Shown here piece after piece: positions 1 through 4,969 of a stretch of DNA of 5,000 bases (position 1 is its first letter; every line of letters starts with the position of its first letter). The position numbers were made by a program, and so were the translations under genes. Origin of the DNA: Clostridia bacterium (GTDB taxonomy: Bacteria; Bacillota; Clostridia; UBA1381; UMGS1253); contig JAFQPV010000048.1 of the NCBI GenBank assembly GCA_017411585.1, positions 1 through 5,000 of the forward strand, written 5' to 3'. The notes under the pieces were generated by a model. That model made no database searches and was not told the origin of the DNA. It saw nothing but the letters and a program-made list of their open reading frames with translations.

Positions 1-425
1 TTGAACTGTACAAGCCAATCAAGCGCGGCGATAATGGCATCTGGGTGGTGAAGCATTTTCAGCAAATGGATGCGGCTGTGATTCGTGAAGTGTTCTTGTA
101 CGAAAGAACGCCGGGGCTCAGGCGATGTATGCAGGGTGCGGACGGCGTTTATCAAGTGACGCAATATACATCTGCGTTTTTAGACTATGCCGGAAAAGAA
201 GCAAGTGAGATTACGGCTTACTTTGTGCCAAACGGAGATATAACAAAGCGAAGTGTCGTTGGCAATGTAAAAGCACCGTTTGAATATCAAACCATGGCGA
301 AGGTCGGCGGTGTGGATGTGACCTTGGAGAAGGGCAGCGAAGGTCAGCTTTGGTTTGAACTGACCTTCCCGGACGGCAATAAATGCGCCTCCGGTGTTTA
401 CAATGTAATTTGCATAGAAGAATAA
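1..425 (+). CDS. C-terminal part of a hypothetical protein (5' end outside window)
   Basis: The reading frame is open from the left edge (first full codon GAA at 3) to a TAA at 423-425, giving about 140 residues, so the gene begins outside the window. The GTG codons at 45 and 48 lie inside this open frame with no clear ribosome binding site and are probably internal. I do not recognise the family. The visible part looks soluble, with no membrane segment. It has alternating short hydrophobic and polar stretches, as in a beta-rich domain (for example GVYQVTQYTSAFLDYA and WFELTFPDG), and three scattered cysteines. It converges on the glutamine synthetase fragment and is followed two bases later by a strong terminator, which supports its being a genuine expressed 3' end. 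No function can be assigned. Confidence 0.6.
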   Translation, partial: ELYKPIKRGDNGIWVVKHFQQMDAAVIREVFLYERTPGLRRCMQGADGVYQVTQYTSAFLDYAGKEASEITAYFVPNGDITKRSVVGNVKAPFEYQTMAKVGGVDVTLEKGSEGQLWFELTFPDGNKCASGVYNVICIEE

Positions 426-426
426 A

Positions 427-466
427 AAAGAAATCCCGTTCTGCATGCCCAGAGCGGGATTTCTTT
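427..466. terminator. Bidirectional rho-independent terminator
   Basis: A perfect 12-bp stem pairs 427-438 (AAAGAAATCCCG) with 455-466 (CGGGATTTCTTT). It can extend inward by four more pairs (439-442 with 451-454, one of them G-T). The A-rich left flank and T-rich right arm make it work on both strands. It ends the hypothetical gene on the plus strand and lies just past the stop codon of the glutamine synthetase fragment on the minus strand, so it may be the original terminator shared by a convergent gene pair. Confidence 0.85.
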
Positions 467-471
467 ACTTG

Positions 472-705
472 TTTTACAGATTATAATACTTGTCAAATTC
501 TGCCGGGTGCGGAATGGCAGCAAGCTGGCGGCACTCCTCGCGCTTGGTGGCGATGAAGTTTTTAAGCAGTTCTTCCGGGAACACGCCGCCTGCGGTGAGG
601 TAGTCGTGGTCGGCTTCGAGTGCATCGAGTGCAGCGTCGAGCGAGGTCGGCAGGTGCTTTAACTTTGCTTTTTCCTCGTCACTTAAGTGGAAGAGCTTCA
701 TATCG
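472..705. repeat. Direct repeat, left copy (glnA 3' end)
   Basis: The 234 bases at 472-705 align without gaps to 3138-3371 (offset exactly 2666). I count 12 mismatches, about 95% identity. Similarity starts 2 bases beyond the glnA stop codon and ends abruptly at 705. The two copies flank the kinase-murQ module. Confidence 0.9.
474..705 (-). pseudogene. glnA: Truncated 3' fragment of glutamine synthetase gene
   Basis: Read on the minus strand, this encodes the last 75 or so residues of a type I glutamine synthetase. It starts within the sequence DMKLFHLSDEEKAK and ends in HPAEFDKYYNL and a stop. It matches residues 399-474 of the complete GlnA encoded at 3140-4564 with only two substitutions (Lys for Asn401, Cys for Val456). 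All of the N-terminal domain and nearly all of the active-site residues are missing. The frame carries no internal stop. An ATG at 701-703 has no ribosome binding site upstream, and the extension of the frame beyond 705 runs into an unrelated palindromic repeat. I therefore read it as a non-functional remnant. It lies in the same orientation as the intact gene, 2666 bp away. Confidence 0.85.
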
Positions 706-707
706 AC

Positions 708-773
708 AACACAAGGGGATGGTTTTGTTGTGTCATCATGTGAGATAGTACAGCAGAACCGTCCCCTTGTGTT
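708..773. repeat. REP/MITE-like palindromic element
   Basis: A 23-bp inverted repeat pairs 708-730 with 751-773 around a 20-base loop. The three non-identical positions all become G-T pairs when the plus strand is folded as RNA, so the hairpin is fully paired. The core ACACAAGGGGA/TCCCCTTGTGT with GGTT/AACC inside resembles palindromic repeats that I recall as scattered in Firmicutes genomes, sometimes near IS200-like REP transposases. That link is from memory. The element begins 3 bases after similarity to glnA ends. No transposase is encoded here, so it would be a non-autonomous element, or possibly a transcription barrier upstream of the kinase promoter. Confidence 0.6.
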
Positions 774-794
774 TCTTGTTGCGCCCTTGCAGAT

Positions 795-820
795 AAAAAT
801 CAACTAGTGGTTGAATTTTT
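795..820. promoter_or_regulatory. Imperfect inverted repeat upstream of the kinase promoter
   Basis: AAAAATCAAC (795-804) and GTTGAATTTTT (810-820) form a palindrome with a one-base bulge and a 5-base centre. It ends 22 bp upstream of the -35 box. It could be an operator or activator site for the helix-turn-helix regulator encoded next. AT-rich palindromes also arise by chance, so this is a weak call. Confidence 0.25.
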
Positions 821-842
821 GCGAAAATAAACTATGCAGTCA

Positions 843-871
843 TTGCTTTTCGACTATGAAACGATTATACT
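843..871 (+). promoter_or_regulatory. Sigma-A-type promoter of the kinase-murQ operon
   Basis: TTGCTT (843-848) and TATACT (866-871) are separated by exactly 17 bp. The expected start of transcription, near 878, leaves a leader of about 20 nt before the TTG start codon at 900. This is the only well-formed promoter I see between the palindromic repeat and the operon. Confidence 0.6.
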
Positions 872-880
872 GATTTCATA
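855..880. promoter_or_regulatory. Candidate operator bracketing the -10 box
   Basis: TATGAAA (855-861) and TTTCATA (874-880) form a perfect 7-bp inverted repeat with a 12-bp gap. The gap contains the -10 hexamer and the right arm covers the likely transcription start. A dimeric helix-turn-helix protein bound here would block RNA polymerase. The downstream gene carries an N-terminal XRE-type domain, so autoregulation through this site is plausible but is inferred from position alone. Confidence 0.45.
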
Positions 881-899
881 AGATAAAGGAGGTGTGCAT

Positions 900-2051
900 T
901 TGTTTCAGATGAATCAATTGAGCAATAATTTGCGCGAGGCCAGACGGCGGTTGGGAATTTCTCAACAGACACTGGCAGAAAGACTGTTTGTTTCTGCACA
1001 ATCGATATCTAAATGGGAACGGGGAGAGGCTGTTCCGGGGCTGGAGCATCTGTGTGTTTTGGCGGAAGTGCTGCATAGTTCCATAGATGACCTTTTGGGT
1101 ATCCGACATTGTGAGGAAGCGGCGCTGATCGCAGTGGATGGCGGTGGTACAAAAACAGAATTTGTACTTATTTCTCTGTCCGGGAAACTCATCAAACGGT
1201 TGGTTTTACCGGGCTCTAACCCAAACACCTGCGGCATAAAGGGAACCTGCGATGTCCTGCAGCGTGGGATTGACACCCTTTTGCAGGAGAGAAACCGGGT
1301 TTTGGCGATATATATTGGCGCTGCGGGGTTTTATTCCGGTGGCAATGGCGCGTTGGTGGAAGAAGAACTGCGTAAGAGCTATCCCGGTATACCGCTATTC
1401 TGCCAGTCAGATATTTGCAATATTCTGGCTTGTGCGACGGATCCGGATAATGCAATTGCGGTGATCTGTGGTACCGGTTCTGTGGTCTATGCTACCTATA
1501 AGGGAAGGCTGTTGCGCTGCGGTGGCGGCGGCTGGCGTCTGGAGACGCAGGGTAGCGGCTATGATTTGGGTCGTATGGCAATTTTAGCCGCACTGGAACA
1601 TCGTGACGGTACAGGTCCTGAGACCCTGCTGACCGATGCTGTAGAGCAAAAGCTGGGCGGAAATGTATGGGACAAGGTCCAAACAATTTATTCGGAGGAC
1701 ACAGCTTGGATAGCGGCTTTTGCCACCTTGGTCATTCGGGCATGGCAGACCGGTGATGCTGTGGCTACAGCCATCGTGGAGGAAAATTGCAAACGCATGG
1801 CGCAGCTTGTACATGCTGCGGCAGCAAAATCCCCGGAGGCAAAGCAGGTGATCCTGGGCGGTAGTCTGCTGACAAAAAGTCCGGAGTTCCGGCAATTATT
1901 TGAAACACTTCTGGATAAGAAGCTGCAGCCTTCTGTGATGGAGTGCCCCCAGGTTTGGGGAGGCTGTTTGCGTTGCGCAGCTCTGGCAAAGCAGCCTGCG
2001 CCGAATTTAAATCTGTTTATGGAACGATATAGATTGGAGGAGAGCGTATGA
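900..2051 (+). CDS. XRE helix-turn-helix domain fused to BadF/MurK-family amino-sugar kinase
   Basis: A 383-residue cytoplasmic fusion protein. Residues 7-67 form an XRE-type helix-turn-helix (NNLREARRRLGISQQTLAE, then SISKWERGE, and the closing IDDLLGI). Residues 75-365 form a BadF/BcrA-type ASKHA kinase: phosphate-1 loop DGGGTKTE (80-87), conserved Asp171 in QSDICNIL, phosphate-2 loop GTGSVVYA (191-198), GSGYDLGR (218-225) and adenosine loop ILGGSLL (318-324). BadF-family kinases include MurK of Clostridium acetobutylicum, which phosphorylates MurNAc and GlcNAc. The ATGA overlap with murQ favours the same role here, with the DNA-binding domain sensing substrate. The start chosen is TTG at 900, because AAAGGAGGT (885-893) ends 6 nt before it. 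A GTG at 894 abuts that site and the ATG at 909 is too far. The exact sugar specificity is not visible. A purely regulatory protein is the main alternative. Confidence 0.88.
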   Translation: MFQMNQLSNNLREARRRLGISQQTLAERLFVSAQSISKWERGEAVPGLEHLCVLAEVLHSSIDDLLGIRHCEEAALIAVDGGGTKTEFVLISLSGKLIKRLVLPGSNPNTCGIKGTCDVLQRGIDTLLQERNRVLAIYIGAAGFYSGGNGALVEEELRKSYPGIPLFCQSDICNILACATDPDNAIAVICGTGSVVYATYKGRLLRCGGGGWRLETQGSGYDLGRMAILAALEHRDGTGPETLLTDAVEQKLGGNVWDKVQTIYSEDTAWIAAFATLVIRAWQTGDAVATAIVEENCKRMAQLVHAAAAKSPEAKQVILGGSLLTKSPEFRQLFETLLDKKLQPSVMECPQVWGGCLRCAALAKQPAPNLNLFMERYRLEESV

Positions 2052-2863
2052 TTAGAACAGAACAAAGAAATGTAAATACTATGAATCTGGATAAAATGTC
2101 TGCGCTGGAGATCGCAAAGACTATGAATCAAGAAAATGCAGCCAGTGTGGCAGCGTTAGAGCCCGTGCTACCTCAGGTGGCTCAGGCCATTGACATTATT
2201 GCAGATGCCTTTGGTAAAGGCGGTCGGATGTTTTACATTGGCGCCGGTACCTCCGGACGACTGGCTGTGCAGGACGCAGCAGAATGTCCGCCCACATTTG
2301 GCGTTTCCCAAGAACAGGTAATGGGTATTTGCGCCGGTGGTATGAAAGCTCTGGTAAATGCCAGTGAGAACATTGAGGACGATCCCGAGGGCGGCGTGAT
2401 AGAACTCAAAGACCGTAACCTTCGAGCCTGCGATGTGGTGGTTGGTATCTCTGCCTCCGGTGGCGCCGCTTATGTGTGTAACGCCTTGGCGTATGCCAAA
2501 AGCTTGGGCTGTGCCACCGTGGGTATCACTTCCAACCCCGGAAGCAAGCTGGACCAGATGTCGGATATTGCCATCAGCCCCGATACCGGAGCGGAAGTTT
2601 TGACCGGTTCTACCCGATTAAAGGCGGGCAATGCCCAGAAAATGATCCTCAATATGCTCTCCACCGGTGCTATGGTCCGCAGTGGCTATGTATATGAAAA
2701 TCTTATGATTAATTTAAAACCCTCTAACATCAAACTGCGTGGGCGTGTCATACGCATCGTTCGCGAGATTACTGGCTATGACGAAAGCCGGGCTGTGGAA
2801 CTGCTGGAGCAGGGAAATTGGGTTATTCGGGATGCTCTGCGAATCTGGAAGGAGTGCCAATAA
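2048..2863 (+). CDS. murQ: N-acetylmuramic acid 6-phosphate etherase MurQ
   Basis: A 271-residue cytoplasmic enzyme that cleaves the D-lactyl ether of MurNAc-6-phosphate to give GlcNAc-6-phosphate and D-lactate in murein-sugar salvage. The family's opening TEQRN is at 4-8. The SIS sugar-phosphate-binding domain follows, with FYIGAGTSGRLAVQDAAECPPTFGV (62-86), GISASG (133-138), TSNPGS (161-166) and TGSTRLKAGNAQK (186-198). Glu79 in AECPPT and Glu110 in NIEDD have the same 31-residue spacing as the catalytic Glu83 and Glu114 of E. coli MurQ. The gene overlaps the kinase stop by ATGA and has GGAGG at 2036-2040, seven bases before the start, so the two are co-transcribed and probably translationally coupled. 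The protein is about 25-30 residues shorter than usual (about 300): the C-terminal helical tail ends early, at RDALRIWKECQ. Confidence 0.93.
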   Translation: MIRTEQRNVNTMNLDKMSALEIAKTMNQENAASVAALEPVLPQVAQAIDIIADAFGKGGRMFYIGAGTSGRLAVQDAAECPPTFGVSQEQVMGICAGGMKALVNASENIEDDPEGGVIELKDRNLRACDVVVGISASGGAAYVCNALAYAKSLGCATVGITSNPGSKLDQMSDIAISPDTGAEVLTGSTRLKAGNAQKMILNMLSTGAMVRSGYVYENLMINLKPSNIKLRGRVIRIVREITGYDESRAVELLEQGNWVIRDALRIWKECQ

Positions 2864-2975
2864 TGAAAAAGATTCACGAACGCATGGCTACATGGTGGAT
2901 ACACTGGCCGGATTCGGATACCTAAAGATTGCAGTTATGTACTACTGCGGTTTGAATAAAGAAAACACGGAGTAG
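2863..2975 (+). pseudogene. Remnant of a third operon gene after murQ
   Basis: An ATG at 2863 overlaps the murQ TAA (TAATG) and has AAGGAG at 2849-2854, eight bases upstream, as expected for a translated operon gene. Its frame reads MKKIHERMATWW and stops after 20 codons, at 2923-2925. A different frame over the same stretch continues as THGYMVDTLAGFGYLKIAV and ends NKENTE at a TAG (2973-2975). A good start joined to a short out-of-frame tail suggests a gene that lost its body through an internal deletion, or a frameshifted small gene. I do not recognise the tail and cannot name the ancestor. A genuine short leader-like peptide is possible but less likely. Confidence 0.4.
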
Positions 2976-3054
2976 CATTAAGCTTTAGGCGCTTTCTCTG
3001 TAGAGAAAAATTCTGCATACCAAACTGGGGCAAATGGATGAAACCAAAATATAC

Positions 3055-3087
3055 AAAACCGCCGTTGGGTTTTCCAACGGCGGTTTT
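3055..3087. terminator. Bidirectional rho-independent terminator
   Basis: A perfect 14-bp stem pairs 3055-3068 (AAAACCGCCGTTGG) with 3074-3087 (CCAACGGCGGTTTT) around a 5-base loop. A run of A on the left and T on the right lets it act in both directions. It would end the kinase-murQ transcript on the plus strand and glnA on the minus strand, whose stop codon is about 50 bp away. Confidence 0.9.
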
Positions 3088-3137
3088 CGTGAAGTAAAAG
3101 ACGAGATGGTTGTCAAGAGAAAACAACCCCTCAGTCA

Positions 3138-3371
3138 TTTTACAGATTATAATACTTGTCAAATTCTGCCGGGTGCGGAATGGCGGCAAGCTGACGCACT
3201 TCTTCGCGCTTGGTTGCGATGAAGTTTTTAAGCAGCTCTTCCGGGAACACGCCGCCTGCGGTGAGGTAGTCGTGGTCTGCTTCGAGTGCATCGAGCGCAG
3301 CGTCGAGCGAGGTCGGCAGGTGCTTTAACTTTGCTTTTTCCTCGTCACTTAAGTGGAAGAGATTCATATCG
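3138..3371. repeat. Direct repeat, right copy (glnA 3' end)
   Basis: This is the partner of 472-705. It forms the 3' end of the intact glnA and is aligned without gaps at offset 2666. Beyond 3371 the glnA coding sequence continues, whereas the left copy changes to the palindromic repeat, so this is the copy embedded in a complete gene. Confidence 0.9.
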
Positions 3372-4564
3372 TACGGACCCCAGCCGTTTTCGTGCGGATC
3401 GATTTGGTTTTTGATACCGTCGATACCTGCCATTAAGATTGCCGCATAGCAGAAATACGGGTTGCAGGTTGCGTCCGGGTTGCGAAGCTCAAAGCGGCGC
3501 TTGTCCGGCGATTTTGCATATGCCGGAATACGGATAACCGCGCTTCTGTTCGAGGTTGCATAGCCAACGGTCACCGGCGCTTCAAAGCCCGGTACAAGGC
3601 GCTTAAACGAGTTGGTCGACGGATTGGTGAGTGCACAAAGGGATGCAATGTGCTTTAAAAGTCCGCCCATAAACCAGTGCGCTTCTTTGCTTAAATGCGC
3701 GTAGCCGTTGTCATCGGAGAATACCGGCTCGCCGTTTTTAAACAGCTGCATATGCACGTGCATACCGTTGCCTGCTTCGCCCATGACCGGCTTCGGCATA
3801 AAGGTTGCGGAAAGGCCGTACTTTCTTGCAGTGTTGTGGATGATGTATTTAATCATCATCGTTGCGTCTGCCATTTTCGACATCTCGCCGAGCTCCGGCT
3901 CGATTTCAAACTGACCTGCAGCGCCAACCTCCGGATGGTGGTAGTTAAGTGCGATGCCTGCCTCGTCGATGAGCATACACATTTCGCTTCTTGCCTCATA
4001 CGATACGTCGAACGGCTTTGCGATGTGGTAGTTTTTCTGCTTTGCAACCACGTTGCCTGTGCCTTCAACTGCACTGTTCCAGTGCGCCTGTACGGCGTCG
4101 ATGTTCATACCGATGGAATCCGGCTTCACTTCCCAGCCTACCTGGTCGAAAAGATAAAACTCAAACTCCGGCAAAATCTTCATTGTGTCTGCAATGCCGC
4201 TGTCGCGCATATACTGCTCTGCCGCAAGCACGATGTTTCTCGGGTACTGCGCGAGCGGTCTGTTTTCCGGATTGTCGATAATCATAGCGTTACCGGTCAT
4301 CGAAAGCGTCGGAATTTCGCAGAACGGGTCAATCACCGCCGTATCCGGGTCGGGGATAAAGACCATGTCGCTCTTTTCGACTACGGCATAGCCATAGTTG
4401 GAGGCATCAAAGCCAATGCCGTTTTTCATTGTTGTTTCAGAAAAATTCTTTGCCGGGATTGTAACGTGGCGGTACTGACCGTTGATGTCGACCATCTTAA
4501 AGTCTACCATTTTGATGCCATGCGCTTCAATCATGGAAAGAATGTCCTGTACTGTTTTTTTCAT
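3140..4564 (-). CDS. glnA: Type I glutamine synthetase
   Basis: A complete 474-residue cytoplasmic enzyme that makes glutamine from glutamate, ammonia and ATP, normally as a dodecamer. The beta-grasp N-domain covers about 15-100 (VDFKMVDINGQYRHVTIP, SDMVFIPDPDTAVIDPF). The catalytic domain follows: metal ligands in LPEFEFYLFD (Glu133, Glu135), HHPEVGAAGQFE (Glu212, Glu220) and GNGMHVHM (His269), then NSFKRLVPGFEAPV (318-331), Arg340 in SNRSA and KRRFELRNPDATCNP (355-369). Length and C-terminal tail resemble the E. coli-like subgroup rather than the shorter Bacillus enzyme. The tyrosine adenylylated in E. coli (Tyr397, in NLYDLP) is Phe403 here (NLFHLS), so that control appears absent. The start is supported by AAAGGAG (4574-4580), nine bases upstream. 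The gene is monocistronic, with its own promoter and terminator. Its 3' 234 bp are duplicated at 472-705. Confidence 0.97.
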   Translation of the reverse strand: MKKTVQDILSMIEAHGIKMVDFKMVDINGQYRHVTIPAKNFSETTMKNGIGFDASNYGYAVVEKSDMVFIPDPDTAVIDPFCEIPTLSMTGNAMIIDNPENRPLAQYPRNIVLAAEQYMRDSGIADTMKILPEFEFYLFDQVGWEVKPDSIGMNIDAVQAHWNSAVEGTGNVVAKQKNYHIAKPFDVSYEARSEMCMLIDEAGIALNYHHPEVGAAGQFEIEPELGEMSKMADATMMIKYIIHNTARKYGLSATFMPKPVMGEAGNGMHVHMQLFKNGEPVFSDDNGYAHLSKEAHWFMGGLLKHIASLCALTNPSTNSFKRLVPGFEAPVTVGYATSNRSAVIRIPAYAKSPDKRRFELRNPDATCNPYFCYAAILMAGIDGIKNQIDPHENGWGPYDMNLFHLSDEEKAKLKHLPTSLDAALDALEADHDYLTAGGVFPEELLKNFIATKREEVRQLAAIPHPAEFDKYYNL

Positions 4565-4606
4565 TGTTGCACACTCCTTTGATTTGAATTTGTTTCTGAT
4601 GTCCTT

Positions 4607-4635
4607 ATTTTACCATTAAAGTAAGCATATTTCAA
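4607..4635 (-). promoter_or_regulatory. Promoter of glnA
   Basis: Read on the minus strand, TTGAAA (4635-4630) and TAAAAT (4612-4607) are separated by exactly 17 bp. The predicted start, near 4600, gives a leader of about 35 nt ending in the AAAGGAG ribosome binding site. The short leader leaves no room for a glutamine riboswitch. Confidence 0.65.
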
Positions 4636-4640
4636 CATAA

Positions 4641-4671
4641 AAATACGAGCCATGGTATTTGACTCGTATTT
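4641..4671. promoter_or_regulatory. Inverted repeat just upstream of the glnA promoter
   Basis: AAATACGAG (4641-4649) pairs perfectly with CTCGTATTT (4663-4671) around a 13-base centre. Its near edge is 6 bp from the glnA -35 box. Read on the minus strand it is followed by a short T run, so it could be a weak terminator protecting glnA from upstream transcription. It could equally be an operator for a nitrogen regulator. It does not match a GlnR site that I can recognise. Confidence 0.4.
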
Positions 4672-4713
4672 ATTCTTAGAATGCACAACGGTTGATTTAA
4701 TTTGAAAAAATGC

Positions 4714-4742
4714 TTGACAGATGCGCGCGGTTGTGGTATCAT
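4714..4742 (+). promoter_or_regulatory. Strong promoter of the tRNA-Leu gene
   Basis: A consensus TTGACA (4714-4719) and TATCAT (4737-4742) are separated by 17 bp. Transcription would begin near 4749, some 18 bases before the mature tRNA. The leader holds a small inverted repeat, TATTCA/TGAATA (4750-4765). Confidence 0.85.
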
Positions 4743-4766
4743 TTTTAAGTATTCAAAATTGAATAT

Positions 4767-4853
4767 GCCGCTGTGGTGGAATTGGCAGACGCGCTGGACT
4801 CAAAATCCTGTGGTAGTGATACCGTGTCGGTTCGACCCCGACCAGCGGCACCA
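4767..4853 (+). tRNA. tRNA-Leu (anticodon CAA)
   Basis: An 87-base class II tRNA with encoded CCA. The acceptor arm pairs GCCGCTG (4767-4773) with CAGCGGC (4843-4849), followed by A and CCA. The anticodon loop CTCAAAA (4799-4805) places CAA at 4801-4803, which reads UUG leucine codons. The long variable arm pairs GGTA (4812-4815) with TACC (4820-4823), as expected for leucine. The T arm is GTCGG-TTCGACC-CCGAC (4826-4842). The anticodon stem contains one T-T mismatch (4795 opposite 4809), which I believe is tolerated in related leucine tRNAs. The gene is transcribed alone, divergently from glnA. Confidence 0.97.
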
Positions 4854-4854
4854 G

Positions 4855-4899
4855 AAACCGCGCTATCATCGCATTTGTTGACGATAGCGCGGTTTTTTT
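4855..4899 (+). terminator. Rho-independent terminator of the tRNA-Leu gene
   Basis: A perfect 13-bp stem pairs 4855-4867 (AAACCGCGCTATC) with 4883-4895 (GATAGCGCGGTTT). It is followed directly by a run of T reaching 4899. It begins one base after the tRNA CCA. Confidence 0.95.
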
Positions 4900-4911
4900 C
4901 ATTCTCGTGAG

Positions 4912-4953
4912 TACCACAGGATTTTTAAGGGTTTTTTGGCGAATCCTATGGTA
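4912..4953. repeat. Imperfect inverted repeat before the last gene
   Basis: TACCACAGGATT (4912-4923) and AATCCTATGGTA (4942-4953) are complementary at 11 of 12 positions across an 18-base gap. They lie between the tRNA terminator and the start codon at 4970. The left arm is also the exact reverse complement of part of the tRNA. It could be an operator or leader hairpin for the downstream gene. I see no convincing promoter here, although a TATAAA (4952-4957) overlaps the right arm and could be a -10 box. Confidence 0.4.
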
Positions 4954-4969
4954 TAAAAGGGGAAGGAAA

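Noticed and set aside
474..803. Minus-strand frame of 109 codons joining the glnA fragment to upstream sequence
   Set aside because: The first third is translated from the palindromic repeat and its surroundings, with no ribosome binding site or homology. Only the glnA part is real, as a remnant.
894..899. GTG at 894 as the start of the fusion kinase
   Set aside because: The ribosome binding site AAAGGAGGT ends at 893, directly against this codon. TTG at 900 has proper spacing.
1688..2131. Minus-strand open frame of 147 codons across the kinase-murQ junction
   Set aside because: It is antisense to two well-supported, overlapping genes and its translation is not protein-like.
2993..3008. Small hairpin TTTCTCT/AGAGAAA after the operon remnant
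   Set aside because: The stem is short with an almost absent loop and no T run on the plus strand. The strong terminator at 3055-3087 accounts for termination.
3695..4582. A long plus-strand open frame (295 codons) opposite glnA
   Set aside because: It lies wholly antisense to a complete, well-conserved glutamine synthetase. It is rich in Cys, His, Val and Arg as mirror frames often are, and has no recognisable domain.
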